Part shown: in pieces, positions 7,366 to 15,137 of the stretch
Layout: every line of letters starts with the position of its first letter
Position numbering within the stretch: the stretch's first letter is position 1
NCBI GenBank assembly: GCA_031550325.1
Contig: JAVBOR010000063.1
Location: forward strand, 1 to 23,501
Direction: 5' to 3'
Length of the DNA: 23,501 nucleotides
DNA from: JAVBTT01 sp031550325
GTDB taxonomy: Bacteria > Bacillota > Clostridia > Oscillospirales > UBA929
The notes under the pieces: generated by a model
The model's input: the letters and a program-made list of their open reading frames with translations, nothing else
Told to the model about the DNA's origin: nothing
Database searches by the model: none
Position numbers and translations under genes: made by a program

Positions 7366-7872
7366 TCATTCACCTCGGGATTTTTCCAAAACAATGTTTC
7401 GTAAGCAAAGCGAATAGATCAGCGCGGTCAGGAGCCCTGTGGGGATCGCCACCGGCAGCAGCAAAAGCAGGTAGCTGTATAGCCCGGCGCTGCGCATGAG
7501 CCCCATCGCAACCAGGACTTGTCCCACATTGTGCGCAGCAGCGCCCAGCATGCTCACCCCGTAAACCGACATCGCGCGCGCGCCCATCGAGGCGCGCATG
7601 ACCAGCAGGGCCAGCAGGCCGCCGGCCAGCGCGAACATAAACCCGGTCAGACCGGTAAACAAAAGCGCGGACAGCGCGCACCGGCCAACGACAATCAGCA
7701 GCGCCAACCGGTCGGAAAGCCGGTACAACGCGAACAGCGTCACAATATTGGCCAGCCCGAGTTTGACTCCCGGCAGCGGCAAAAGCGGCGGCAGTACGGC
7801 CTCCAGCCAGCTCACGGCAAGGGCTGCCGCCATGAGCACACCGGCCAGCGCGACCCGTTTGGCGGCCGTCAT
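7366..7872 (-). CDS. Gx transporter family membrane protein (heptaprenyl diphosphate synthase component I-like)
   Basis: This 168-aa integral membrane protein has about five hydrophobic segments and the family landmarks LEAVLPPLLPLPGVKLGLANIVTLFALY, FTGLTGFMFALAGGLLALLVM and GVSMLGAAAHNVGQVLVA. The family (PF07456) has been annotated as component I of heptaprenyl diphosphate synthase but looks like an S-component-type transporter; the true substrate is unsettled. In Clostridia it commonly follows a NusG domain II protein, as here, and the two overlap by 4 bases (ATGA). The ATG at 7872 is the start. The end overlaps the ribosome site of the TIM-barrel gene, so expression of the two is coupled. 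Confidence 0.88.
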   Translation of the reverse strand: MTAAKRVALAGVLMAAALAVSWLEAVLPPLLPLPGVKLGLANIVTLFALYRLSDRLALLIVVGRCALSALLFTGLTGFMFALAGGLLALLVMRASMGARAMSVYGVSMLGAAAHNVGQVLVAMGLMRSAGLYSYLLLLLPVAIPTGLLTALIYSLCLRNIVLEKSRGE

Positions 7873-8228
7873 CGCAGCACCACGTCCACTTGGCTTTCCC
7901 CCTCAACCACCAACAGCACGCCGTTGGGCACGCAGGCTGCCGGTCTGCCCGGCAGCGAAAGCCAGCCGCTTTTGACGCAGACCTGGTCGGGACAGTCCGC
8001 GTGTAAAAACCGCGCGCGGCCGCCGCCCGCCTCGATGTCAACCGGCCCAAGCGCGCCCTGCACGGTGTATACGCGCGGCGCGGCATCAAACGGCACGGTC
8101 AGCACCGTTTCGCCGTCCACGCTGACCACTGCGTACGCGCCCCCGGCCGCCGGCCTGAGCGCAAAAAAAAGCAAAATGGCCTCGGCCGCCAAAATGGCCG
8201 CAAGCACGATAAAGTCGCCCTTTTTCAA
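7869..8228 (-). CDS. NusG domain II-containing protein, membrane-anchored
   Basis: This small protein (119 aa) has a single N-terminal membrane segment (FIVLAAILAAEAILLFFALRP) and a NusG domain II-like extracytoplasmic domain. The hallmark near the C-terminus is CPDQVCVKSGWLSLPGRPAACVPNGV, with three cysteines. It usually pairs with a Gx transporter, suggesting a shared electron-transfer or cofactor-related function, but none has been shown. The frame opens at GTG 8237, yet GAGGTG stands 6 bases before TTG at 8228, which is the better start. It is the first gene of the operon running to hisF, behind a TTGACA-N17-TAAAGT promoter. Confidence 0.85.
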   Translation of the reverse strand: MKKGDFIVLAAILAAEAILLFFALRPAAGGAYAVVSVDGETVLTVPFDAAPRVYTVQGALGPVDIEAGGGRARFLHADCPDQVCVKSGWLSLPGRPAACVPNGVLLVVEGESQVDVVLR

Positions 8229-8244
8229 TCTGTTCACCTCTCAC

Positions 8245-8273
8245 ACTTTATCATGGGAGATCACCGCTGTCAA
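8245..8273 (-). promoter_or_regulatory. Promoter of the NusG-II/Gx/TIM-barrel/hisH/hisF operon
   Basis: On the minus strand TTGACA (8273-8268) and TAAAGT (8250-8245) are 17 bases apart. The -10 lies 17 bases from the start codon at 8228, giving a very short leader. The five genes behind it overlap or nearly touch, so this is probably the main promoter for the whole operon. Confidence 0.65.
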
Positions 8274-8380
8274 GAAACCGCAGCCAAATCAGCCCTCGCG
8301 CAAATCCGTCCCGGCGCTTGTTTTTCGGCGCGGAATATGATAAGCTTTTCCCAGCTCCTGAACGGCGGGGAGGGCTTGGC

Positions 8381-11300
8381 TTGTCTGATTTTGTGCATCT
8401 TCACCTGCACACCGAATACAGTTTGCTGGACGGCGCGTGCCGCATCGGCAAGCTCTTTGAGCGCGTCAAAAATCTGGGGCAGACGGCCTGCGCCATCACC
8501 GACCACGGCGTGATGTACGGCGCCGTGGATTTTTACAAGGCCGCCAAGGAGGCCGGGGTCAAGCCGATCATCGGCTGCGAGGTTTACGTCGCGCCGCGCA
8601 CGCGCCACGACCGCGTGCACGAGTTTGACGCCGACCCGTATCACCTGGTGCTGCTCTGCGAAAACGAGCTCGGCTACCAAAACCTGTGCAAGCTGGTGTC
8701 GCTCTCCTTTACCGAGGGCTTTTACGGAAAGCCGCGCGTGGACTTCGAGCTTCTTGAGCGCTACCACGAGGGCCTGATCGCGATGTCGGCCTGCCTGTCG
8801 GGCCACATCCCGCGGCTCTTGCTGGCCGACCGCCTGAAGGACGCCAAGCAGGAGGCGATGCGCATGAGCGCGTTGTTTGGCAGGGATCACTATTACCTGG
8901 AGATTCAGGATCACGGCATCCCTGAGGAAAAGCAGGTCACGCGCGCCATCCTCAAGCTGGCCGCCGAAACAAAGCTCCCGCTCGTGGCGACCAACGACGC
9001 CCACTATCTGACCCGCGAGGACGCCTACTCGCAGGACGTCATGCTGTGCATTCAGACCAACAAGACCATTGACGACCCCGACCGCATGAAGTTTTCCACG
9101 CAGGAGATGTACGTCAAAAGCGAGGAGGAGATGGCGGCGCTGTTCCCCGCCGAGGCGCTGGCCAACACGGCGAAAATTGCCGCCATGTGCGCGTTTGACT
9201 TTTCGTTCGGCACCTATCATCTGCCGCGCTTTGCGCTGCCTGTGGGCGAGACGGACAGCGAGGGCTATTTGCGCAGGCTCTCCGAGGCGGGCTTTGCCGA
9301 GCGCTACCCCGAGCCCATGCCGGGCTACCGTGAGCGGCTTTCATACGAGCTCGGCATGATCGCGCAGATGGGCTTTGTGGACTACTTCCTGATCGTCAGC
9401 GACTTTATTGCGTTTGCCCGCTCGCAGGGCATCGCGGTCGGGCCGGGCAGGGGAAGCGCGGCGGGCAGCATGGTTTCGTACTGTCTGCGCATCACCGACG
9501 TGGACCCGATGAAATACGCGCTGTATTTTGAGCGCTTTTTAAACCCTGAACGCGTCAGCATGCCCGACATCGACATCGACTTCTGCGTCCTGCGCCGCCA
9601 GGAGGTCATTGACTACGTCATCGCCAAATACGGAGCGGAGCAGGTCGCGCAGATCGTCACATTCGGCACCATGCAGGCCCGTGCGGCCGTGCGCGATGTA
9701 GGCCGCGCGCTCGGCTACAGCTACGCCGAGGTTGACGTGGTGGCCAAATCCATCCCGTTTGCCATCCACATGACGCTGGACAAGGCCATCGAGATCTCGC
9801 CCCAGCTGCGTGACATGGTGGAATCAGACGAGCGCGTGGCCCGGCTGATCGACACGGCGCGCGCGCTGGAGGGCATGCCGCGCCACGCCTCGACGCACGC
9901 TGCCGGCGTGGTGATCACCTCCGAACCCGTCTGTCTTTTTGTGCCGCTGGCCAAAAATGACGAGGCCGTGGTCACGCAGTTTCCCATGAACACGCTGGAG
10001 GAACTCGGCCTTTTGAAAATGGACTTTCTGGGCCTGCGTAACCTGACGGTTTTGCAGGAGGCCGAGCAGCTTGTGCGCGCCAGCTTCCCTGAGTTTAACG
10101 GCATCCCCGAGGACGACCATAAGACCTTCGCCATGCTGTCGGCGGGCAAGACCTCGGGCGTTTTTCAGTTGGAGAGCGCCGGGATGACCGGCGTGTGCGT
10201 CGGGCTCAGGCCGCAGTCCATCGAGGACATTACGGCCGTTGTGGCGCTGTTTCGCCCCGGCCCGATGGAGTCCATCCCGCGCTTTATCGACAGCAAGCAC
10301 CACCGCGACCGGGTTCGCTACAAGCACCCGCTGCTGGAGCCCATTCTCAACGTCACCTATGGCTGCATCGTCTATCAGGAGCAGGTTTTAGAGATTCTGC
10401 GCAAGCTTGCCGGCTTCACGCTCGGCCACGCAGACATGGTGCGCCGCGCCATGAGCAAGAAAAAGTTCGACCTGCTGGCGCGGGAGAAGACCGCTTTTTT
10501 GGAGGGCTGCGCACAAACAGGCGTCCCCGAGGGCGTCGCCGAGTCCATCTTTACCGAGATCATGGACTTTGCCAACTACGCGTTTAACAAAGCGCACGCC
10601 GTGGCCTACGCGGTGATCGCCTATCAGACCGCGTATATGAAATGCCACTATCCCAGGCAGTATATGGCGGCGCTGCTGACCTCGGTGCTGGACAGCACCT
10701 CGAAGGTGCAGGAGTACATCGCCGAGTGCCGTGAACAGGGCATCGGCGTGCTGCCGCCCGACGTCAACGAGTCCCAGGCGGGGTTCACGGTGTCGGGAGC
10801 CGGCATCCGGTTTGGCCTTGTGGCCGTGAAGAACATGGGGCGCGCCTTTATCGCCTCGCTGGTGCGTGAGCGCAGATCCGGCGGCCCTTTTGCGTCATTT
10901 GAGGATTTTTGCCGGCGCATGGTAGGGCAGGACATGAACAAGCGCGCGCTCGAGAGCCTGATTCAGTGCGGCGCGCTGGACAGCTTCGGGCACCGCAGGA
11001 GCCAGCTCCTGCAAGTGTTTGAGCAATACCTTGACTCCCTGGCGTCCGAGGCGCGCAGCGCGCTCGAGGGCCAGGGAAGCCTGTTCGGCGAAAACTCCGC
11101 GCTGCCGTTGCACATGCCCGACCTGGACGAGCTTCCGATCCGCCGCCTGCTGTCGATGGAGCGCGACATCACGGGGCTCTACCTGTCCGGCCACCCGATG
11201 GACGTCTACCGGGCGGAGCTCAGCGCCATCAAAACCATTCCGATCAGGCGCGTTGTGGGGGATTCCGAGTCCGGCGCCGAGGGTTATTCTGACGGGGCGC

Positions 11301-11788
11301 AGGTGCTGCTGGCCGGAATGCTGTCCGGCGTAAAGACCAAATCAACGCGCAACAATTCGCTCATGGCGTACGCCACGCTGGAGGACACGACCGCCGCCGC
11401 CGAGCTGCTGATTTTCTCGGGCGTTTTGGGCAAGGGCGGGGACTGCGTCAAAAACGACAGCGCCGTGGTCGTGCGCGGCAAGGTCAGCCTGCGCGAAGAC
11501 AAGCCGCTGCAGATCGTCGTGGACGAGATCCGGCCGCTTCACCAGATGCAGCTCAGCGGCGACGAGAAGCGCGCGCCCGCCCATAAGCTGTATGTCCGTC
11601 TGCCCCAAGAGGACGGGCGCCACGCGCGCCGCGTGCTTCCCATGCTGATGATGTTTCCGGGCGACGCCCCCGTGGTCGTCTACTATGAGGACACGCGCAA
11701 ACGCGTGGGCTCAACCTGCCAGCTCCATCCGAGCCTGCTGCGTGAGCTCGGCGCGCTGCTCGGTGAGCAAAACGTCGTACTGCAGTGA
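8381..11788 (+). CDS. dnaE: DNA polymerase III subunit alpha
   Basis: DnaE (1135 aa) is the catalytic alpha subunit of a bacterial replicase (C family). The N-terminal PHP domain begins FVHLHLHTEYSLLDGA and has ITDHGVMYG and TNDAHYL. The polymerase core carries GPGRGSAAGSMVSYCL and the catalytic aspartates in PDIDIDF (Asp396, Asp398), with a third in LLKMDFLGLRNL. A helix-hairpin-helix region (MNKRALESLIQCGALDSFG) and a C-terminal OB fold (VLLAGMLSGVKTKSTRNNSLMAYATLED) follow. Length is normal for the clostridial type. The frame opens at TTG 8318, but TTG 8381 is preferred, as GGGGAGGG is 6 bases upstream and the protein then begins with the conserved beta strand. It is divergent from the NusG-II operon and 59 bases ahead of pfkA. 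Confidence 0.97.
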   Translation: MSDFVHLHLHTEYSLLDGACRIGKLFERVKNLGQTACAITDHGVMYGAVDFYKAAKEAGVKPIIGCEVYVAPRTRHDRVHEFDADPYHLVLLCENELGYQNLCKLVSLSFTEGFYGKPRVDFELLERYHEGLIAMSACLSGHIPRLLLADRLKDAKQEAMRMSALFGRDHYYLEIQDHGIPEEKQVTRAILKLAAETKLPLVATNDAHYLTREDAYSQDVMLCIQTNKTIDDPDRMKFSTQEMYVKSEEEMAALFPAEALANTAKIAAMCAFDFSFGTYHLPRFALPVGETDSEGYLRRLSEAGFAERYPEPMPGYRERLSYELGMIAQMGFVDYFLIVSDFIAFARSQGIAVGPGRGSAAGSMVSYCLRITDVDPMKYALYFERFLNPERVSMPDIDIDFCVLRRQEVIDYVIAKYGAEQVAQIVTFGTMQARAAVRDVGRALGYSYAEVDVVAKSIPFAIHMTLDKAIEISPQLRDMVESDERVARLIDTARALEGMPRHASTHAAGVVITSEPVCLFVPLAKNDEAVVTQFPMNTLEELGLLKMDFLGLRNLTVLQEAEQLVRASFPEFNGIPEDDHKTFAMLSAGKTSGVFQLESAGMTGVCVGLRPQSIEDITAVVALFRPGPMESIPRFIDSKHHRDRVRYKHPLLEPILNVTYGCIVYQEQVLEILRKLAGFTLGHADMVRRAMSKKKFDLLAREKTAFLEGCAQTGVPEGVAESIFTEIMDFANYAFNKAHAVAYAVIAYQTAYMKCHYPRQYMAALLTSVLDSTSKVQEYIAECREQGIGVLPPDVNESQAGFTVSGAGIRFGLVAVKNMGRAFIASLVRERRSGGPFASFEDFCRRMVGQDMNKRALESLIQCGALDSFGHRRSQLLQVFEQYLDSLASEARSALEGQGSLFGENSALPLHMPDLDELPIRRLLSMERDITGLYLSGHPMDVYRAELSAIKTIPIRRVVGDSESGAEGYSDGAQVLLAGMLSGVKTKSTRNNSLMAYATLEDTTAAAELLIFSGVLGKGGDCVKNDSAVVVRGKVSLREDKPLQIVVDEIRPLHQMQLSGDEKRAPAHKLYVRLPQEDGRHARRVLPMLMMFPGDAPVVVYYEDTRKRVGSTCQLHPSLLRELGALLGEQNVVLQ

Positions 11789-11847
11789 CAGCTTATTCCA
11801 TACGATAACCATACAAGTGACCAATGTGTTTGAAAGGGTGATTCTTT

Positions 11848-12819
11848 TTGGCTATTCGCAGAATCGGCCTGCTGACAAGCGGCGGAGACGCGCCGGGAAT
11901 GAACGCCGCCGTCCGCGCGGTCGTTCGTACGGCCGTTTATCATGACATCCAGTGTCTGGGCATCCGGCGCGGGTACAATGGGCTGATCAACGGCGACATC
12001 ATCGAGCTCAGCGCCGCCAGCGTCAACGGCCTGACCAACCGCGGCGGCACCATGCTGTACACAGCGCGCTGCCCGGAGTTTCAGGAAGAGGCCGGCCTGC
12101 TCAAGGCGCGCGACACCTGCAAATATCTCGGCATGGACGGCATCATCGCCATCGGCGGCGACGGCACGTTCCGCGGCGCGCGCGATCTGGCCAAACTCGG
12201 TGTTCCCGTGTTCGGCATACCAGCCACCATCGACAACGACATTGCCTGTACCAATTACTCCATTGGCTTCGACACAGCCTGCAACACCGCGGTGGAGTGC
12301 ATCGATAAGCTTCGCGACACCATGCAAAGCCATGAGCGCTGCTCGGTGGTCGAGGTCATGGGGCGTCACGCGGGGCATTTGGCCGTCTACGTCGGCATTG
12401 CCTGCGGCGCCAACGCCATTTTGGTACCCGAGCGTGAATTCAATTTTGAACGCGACATCATTGAAAAAATCAGGGACGCCCGCATTCAGGGACGCTCGCA
12501 CTCTATTATCATTGTGGCTGAGGGCGTATGCCCGGCCTCGGTCATCGCCGAAAAAATCCGGGAGACCATCGGGCTTGACCCTCGCGTGACCATCCTCGGA
12601 CACATTCAGCGCGGCGGCACCCCCAAGGTGCGTGACCGCGTCACGGCCTCCCGCATGGGCAAATACGCCGTGGAGACGCTGATGGAGGGCAAGCAAAACC
12701 GTGTTGTCGGCATCATTGACGGCAACATGCAGGACTTCGACATTGACGACGCGCTGAACATGCACAAGGATCTGCAGGAGACAATGTATGAAACGGCGCG
12801 CGTACTGACTATGGGCTAG
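11848..12819 (+). CDS. pfkA: ATP-dependent 6-phosphofructokinase
   Basis: PfkA (323 aa) phosphorylates fructose 6-phosphate to the 1,6-bisphosphate, the committed glycolytic step, in the cytoplasm. Motifs in order are LLTSGGDAPGMNAAVR, AIGGDGTFRGA, PATIDNDI (catalytic Asp), VVEVMGRHAGHLAVY, PEREFNFE and TILGHIQRGGTP. Gly in GGDG points to ATP use; PPi-dependent enzymes have Asp there. The residue before TIDND is Ala, where ATP enzymes usually have Gly and PPi enzymes Lys, a mild oddity. The start is TTG (11848) after GAAAGGG. It follows dnaE on the same strand without a visible terminator, so they are probably co-transcribed, and it ends before a 13-bp hairpin. Confidence 0.96.
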   Translation: MAIRRIGLLTSGGDAPGMNAAVRAVVRTAVYHDIQCLGIRRGYNGLINGDIIELSAASVNGLTNRGGTMLYTARCPEFQEEAGLLKARDTCKYLGMDGIIAIGGDGTFRGARDLAKLGVPVFGIPATIDNDIACTNYSIGFDTACNTAVECIDKLRDTMQSHERCSVVEVMGRHAGHLAVYVGIACGANAILVPEREFNFERDIIEKIRDARIQGRSHSIIIVAEGVCPASVIAEKIRETIGLDPRVTILGHIQRGGTPKVRDRVTASRMGKYAVETLMEGKQNRVVGIIDGNMQDFDIDDALNMHKDLQETMYETARVLTMG

Positions 12820-12830
12820 AGTGATCTTGT

Positions 12831-13096
12831 TAAGGGGCCGTGCTTTCGCTTTGTGAAAGCACGGCCCTCAGCCTGTAGACAAAGGCCGCCTCTTCGTTCC
12901 TTGGCGCAAAACCACGTCGAGCCTGACGCCGAAGGCGGCTGGTCCCTGCTGGACTGGTTGAGCGCAAAGCATGGAAGCAAGTGACTTTCACGGATTCACT
13001 CCGGGAAAGTCACCCAATGCGCGTCTTCACAAAGACGCGTTCCTGCTCCCGTTTGTAGACAAATCGAAGGTTTGTCTACAGTCTCACGGCCCCTTA
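12831..13096 (+). repeat. Intergenic modular hairpin element, copy A
   Basis: This gene-free region downstream of pfkA repeats the modules of copy C in the same orientation. An imperfect stem (GCGC..ACCA at 12904-12914 with 12955-12965, 9 of 11 paired) encloses ACGTCGAGCCTGACGCCG. A 9-bp stem (12981-12989 with 13005-13013) has loop ACGGATTCACTCCGG. GCGTCTTCACAAAGACGC lies at 13021-13038. A 9-bp stem GTAGACAAA/TTTGTCTAC lies at 13055-13079. The whole is bracketed by a 12-bp inverted pair, TAAGGGGCCGTG (12831-12842) and CACGGCCCCTTA (13085-13096). No coding sequence is recognisable. Confidence 0.65.
12835..12867 (+). terminator. Hairpin after pfkA
   Basis: A perfect 13-bp stem, GGGCCGTGCTTTC (12835-12847) with its complement (12855-12867), closes a 7-base loop 15 bases after the pfkA stop. 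No T-run follows, so it is a strong structure but not a textbook intrinsic terminator. Its left arm can alternatively pair with 13085-13096 in the repeat region. Confidence 0.5.
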
Positions 13097-13405
13097 GGCT
13101 GTCAAAGAACCTATGGTTCTTTGACAAAACGAGGGATTGGATCAAACCGCCCCAGCGGTTTGAAGGGAAACGGTTTCGAGAAATGAATTCCCGAAACCGT
13201 TGTGGTTCCTATTTTCCTGGATTCAGTCCAGCAAGAACCTGCCGCCTGCGGCGTCAGGCTCGACGCGAATCCGAGAAAAGGACGAAGGGCAAAACGCTTT
13301 TTTGACAAGCTGAGGGCATTCCCGGTTGGAATCCGGGAATGCCCTGCGTTTTGGATGTTGGATCTGTCTTTCGTTTTGCCAAAGAACCGGGGGTTCCTTT
13401 ACCGC
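13097..13405 (-). repeat. Intergenic modular hairpin element, copy B (inverted)
   Basis: This stretch carries the same modules on the opposite strand, facing copy A. There is an 11-bp stem GTCAAAGAACC/GGTTCTTTGAC (13101-13125) and a TCAAACCGC/GCGGTTTGA stem (13142-13163). A 10-bp stem AACGGTTTCG/CGAAACCGTT (13169-13201) has a GGAATTCATTTCT-type loop. An irregular long stem (about 13207-13282) encloses CGTCGAGCCTGACGCC. A 13-bp stem (13313-13325 with 13333-13345) has a GGATTCCAACC-type loop. A decayed CAAAGAACC hairpin at 13377-13403 ends at the stop codon of the oxidoreductase gene. No coding sequence is recognisable. Confidence 0.65.
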
Positions 13406-14359
13406 CTATAAATGCTCTCCCAGTACGCGGTCAAAGATGTCGGCGCAGGCGATGGAGTCGCGCCAGGGCATCACCGGGCTTTCCGCCAAACCCTGTGAGA
13501 GAAGCTCGCAGACATGTCTGATCTGAAACACAAAGCCCTCGGGGTCGTCAAACTCGACGCTGTCGACCAGAGTCCCCTCCTTGTTGTACAGCTCGCACCG
13601 GCGCGCATCCCAGAACTTTCCGGGCAGGACGATCTTGCCCTCGGTTCCGTAGACACAGGCATCGCTCGGCATGTTGACCGTGAGCCCGCAGCGCAGGCCG
13701 GCCACCGCGCCGCCGGGAAACTCAAGCGACAGGGCCACGAAGCAGTCGGCGCCGGTCGGCGCGCGCAGCACTGTCGCCGCCTGGCTGATTGGGTGCTCGC
13801 CCAGCAAAAAGAGCGCGAGCTCTATGGGGTATACGCCAAGGTCATACAGCCCCCCGCCCGCGAGCGCGGGGTCGTACATGCGGCTCTCGGGCATATACGG
13901 CACGTCGATGCAAAATCCGGCGTCCACATAGCAGACCTGCCCCACCGCGCCCTGCTCCACAAAGCGCCTCGCCTGTTTTACGGCAGGAAGGAAGTTTGTC
14001 CACATGCCCTCCATGAGCAGCGTGTTCTGCTCCTTTGCCAGCGCCGCCAGCGCGCGGGCGTCGGCGCCGTGCAGCGTCATCGGCTTTTCGCACAGCACTG
14101 CTTTGCGGCTCCTCAGGCACTCTGCGGCAAGCTCTGCGTGCGTGTTGTGCGTCGTGGAAATGTATACAATGTCCACATTCTCGTCGCACATCAGCTCATC
14201 ATAGGTCATTGCGCGGCAGCCGAACTCCTGTGCAAACGCGCGCGCCTTGTCGGGCGAGCGCGAAGCCGCAGCGGTGAGCTGAGCGCCGTCCACCATCGCC
14301 AGAGCCCCGGCAAACCGCCGGGCGATTCTCCCCGGGCCGAGGATTCCAAAACGGGTCAT
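13406..14359 (-). CDS. Gfo/Idh/MocA family NAD(P)-dependent oxidoreductase
   Basis: This cytoplasmic enzyme (317 aa) has an N-terminal Rossmann domain and a C-terminal alpha/beta substrate domain, most like the dihydrodiol / sugar dehydrogenase branch. The nucleotide-binding loop is FGILGPGRIARRFAGAL, the conserved CEKPMTLH carries the catalytic Lys, and MEGMWTNFLPAVKQ and GGGLYDLGVYPIELALFLLG are typical of this branch. It would oxidise or reduce a sugar or cyclitol using NAD(P); the substrate cannot be told. The ATG at 14359 has AAAGGGGG upstream. It follows the cbiMNQO operon by 51 bases on the same strand and may be read from it, although a functional link is not evident. Its 3' end touches the repeat element. 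Confidence 0.9.
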   Translation of the reverse strand: MTRFGILGPGRIARRFAGALAMVDGAQLTAAASRSPDKARAFAQEFGCRAMTYDELMCDENVDIVYISTTHNTHAELAAECLRSRKAVLCEKPMTLHGADARALAALAKEQNTLLMEGMWTNFLPAVKQARRFVEQGAVGQVCYVDAGFCIDVPYMPESRMYDPALAGGGLYDLGVYPIELALFLLGEHPISQAATVLRAPTGADCFVALSLEFPGGAVAGLRCGLTVNMPSDACVYGTEGKIVLPGKFWDARRCELYNKEGTLVDSVEFDDPEGFVFQIRHVCELLSQGLAESPVMPWRDSIACADIFDRVLGEHL

Positions 14360-14410
14360 ATGCGTTCCCCCTTTCCAACATGTTTGTGTTTTTCCCGAAC
14401 CGGATTGGGC

Positions 14411-15133
14411 TCAGCACAGCAGGCGCCGAGGCAGCTCCAGCGAGCAGCTTTGGAGAAAGCTTTCGTCGGACAGCAGCTTGTGCGTCTCGCCGTCGGCGGC
14501 AATGCGCCCGTCCCGCAGAACGATGACGCGGTCGCAGACGTCCCAGATCAGGTCAAGGTCGTGCGAGGCAATCAGCTTGGGCTGCTCAAGAGAGGCCAGC
14601 AGCCCAATCAGGTTCCGGCGCGCGCGGGGATCAAGCGAGGCCGACGGCTCGTCGAAGGCGAGAAGTCCGGGTTCCATGGAGAGAACGCTGGCGATGGCGG
14701 CAAGCCGTTGTTCTCCGCCCGAGAGCTTATACGGCGCGCGGTCAGAAAGCGCAGAGGCCCCGCACCGCTCAAGCGCGCGGCGCACGGCCCTGTCGACCTC
14801 CGGCTCAGAAAGGCCCATGTTGCGCGGGCCAAACGCGACGTCGTCATAGACGCTTTGCGTGAACAGCTGGTCGTCCGCGTGCTGAAACACCAGTCCGACG
14901 TCGTGGCGGATGTCGGACGCCGCGGTCCTGCTCAGCGCGCGCCCGCCGATCATAATCTCGCCCGAGGTCGGCAGCAGAACGCCCGGCAGAAGCAGCAAAA
15001 GCGTTGACTTGCCCGCGCCATTGGCGCCGACCAGTCCGAGTGAGCGCGACGCGCCCAGCTCGAAGCTCACGTCCGAAAGGGCGCGGCGTCCATCCGGATA
15101 CGCAAAGGACACGTTTTGAAAGCTCAGTTCCAT
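14411..15133 (-). CDS. cbiO: Cobalt/nickel ECF transporter ATP-binding protein CbiO
   Basis: This 240-aa ABC ATPase energises the cobalt/nickel energy-coupling-factor transporter. The Walker A motif is GANGAGKST, the Q-loop region VGLVFQHADDQLF is typical of the CbiO group, the signature is LSGGEQRLAAIA, Walker B is LLAFDEPSASLD, and the H-loop is LIASHDLDLIWDVCDRV. The ATG at 15133 lies 4 bases after the cbiQ stop, with AAGGGG overlapping the end of cbiQ, so expression is coupled. Metal specificity is taken from the CbiM and CbiQ partners. It is the last gene of the transporter operon. Confidence 0.92.
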   Translation of the reverse strand: MELSFQNVSFAYPDGRRALSDVSFELGASRSLGLVGANGAGKSTLLLLLPGVLLPTSGEIMIGGRALSRTAASDIRHDVGLVFQHADDQLFTQSVYDDVAFGPRNMGLSEPEVDRAVRRALERCGASALSDRAPYKLSGGEQRLAAIASVLSMEPGLLAFDEPSASLDPRARRNLIGLLASLEQPKLIASHDLDLIWDVCDRVIVLRDGRIAADGETHKLLSDESFLQSCSLELPRRLLC

Positions 15134-15137
15134 CCGG

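Noticed and set aside
8270..9220. 316-aa minus-strand open frame
   Set aside because: Antisense to the dnaE PHP domain.
11683..12765. 360-aa minus-strand open frame
   Set aside because: Antisense to pfkA; composition follows codon positions of pfkA.
12831..13405. CRISPR array
   Set aside because: Repeats are palindromic modules of different lengths with unequal spacing and no spacer-repeat periodicity; no cas genes.
13514..15007. 497-aa plus-strand open frame
   Set aside because: Antisense to the oxidoreductase and cbiO genes, both well supported; long only because of GC-rich codon use.
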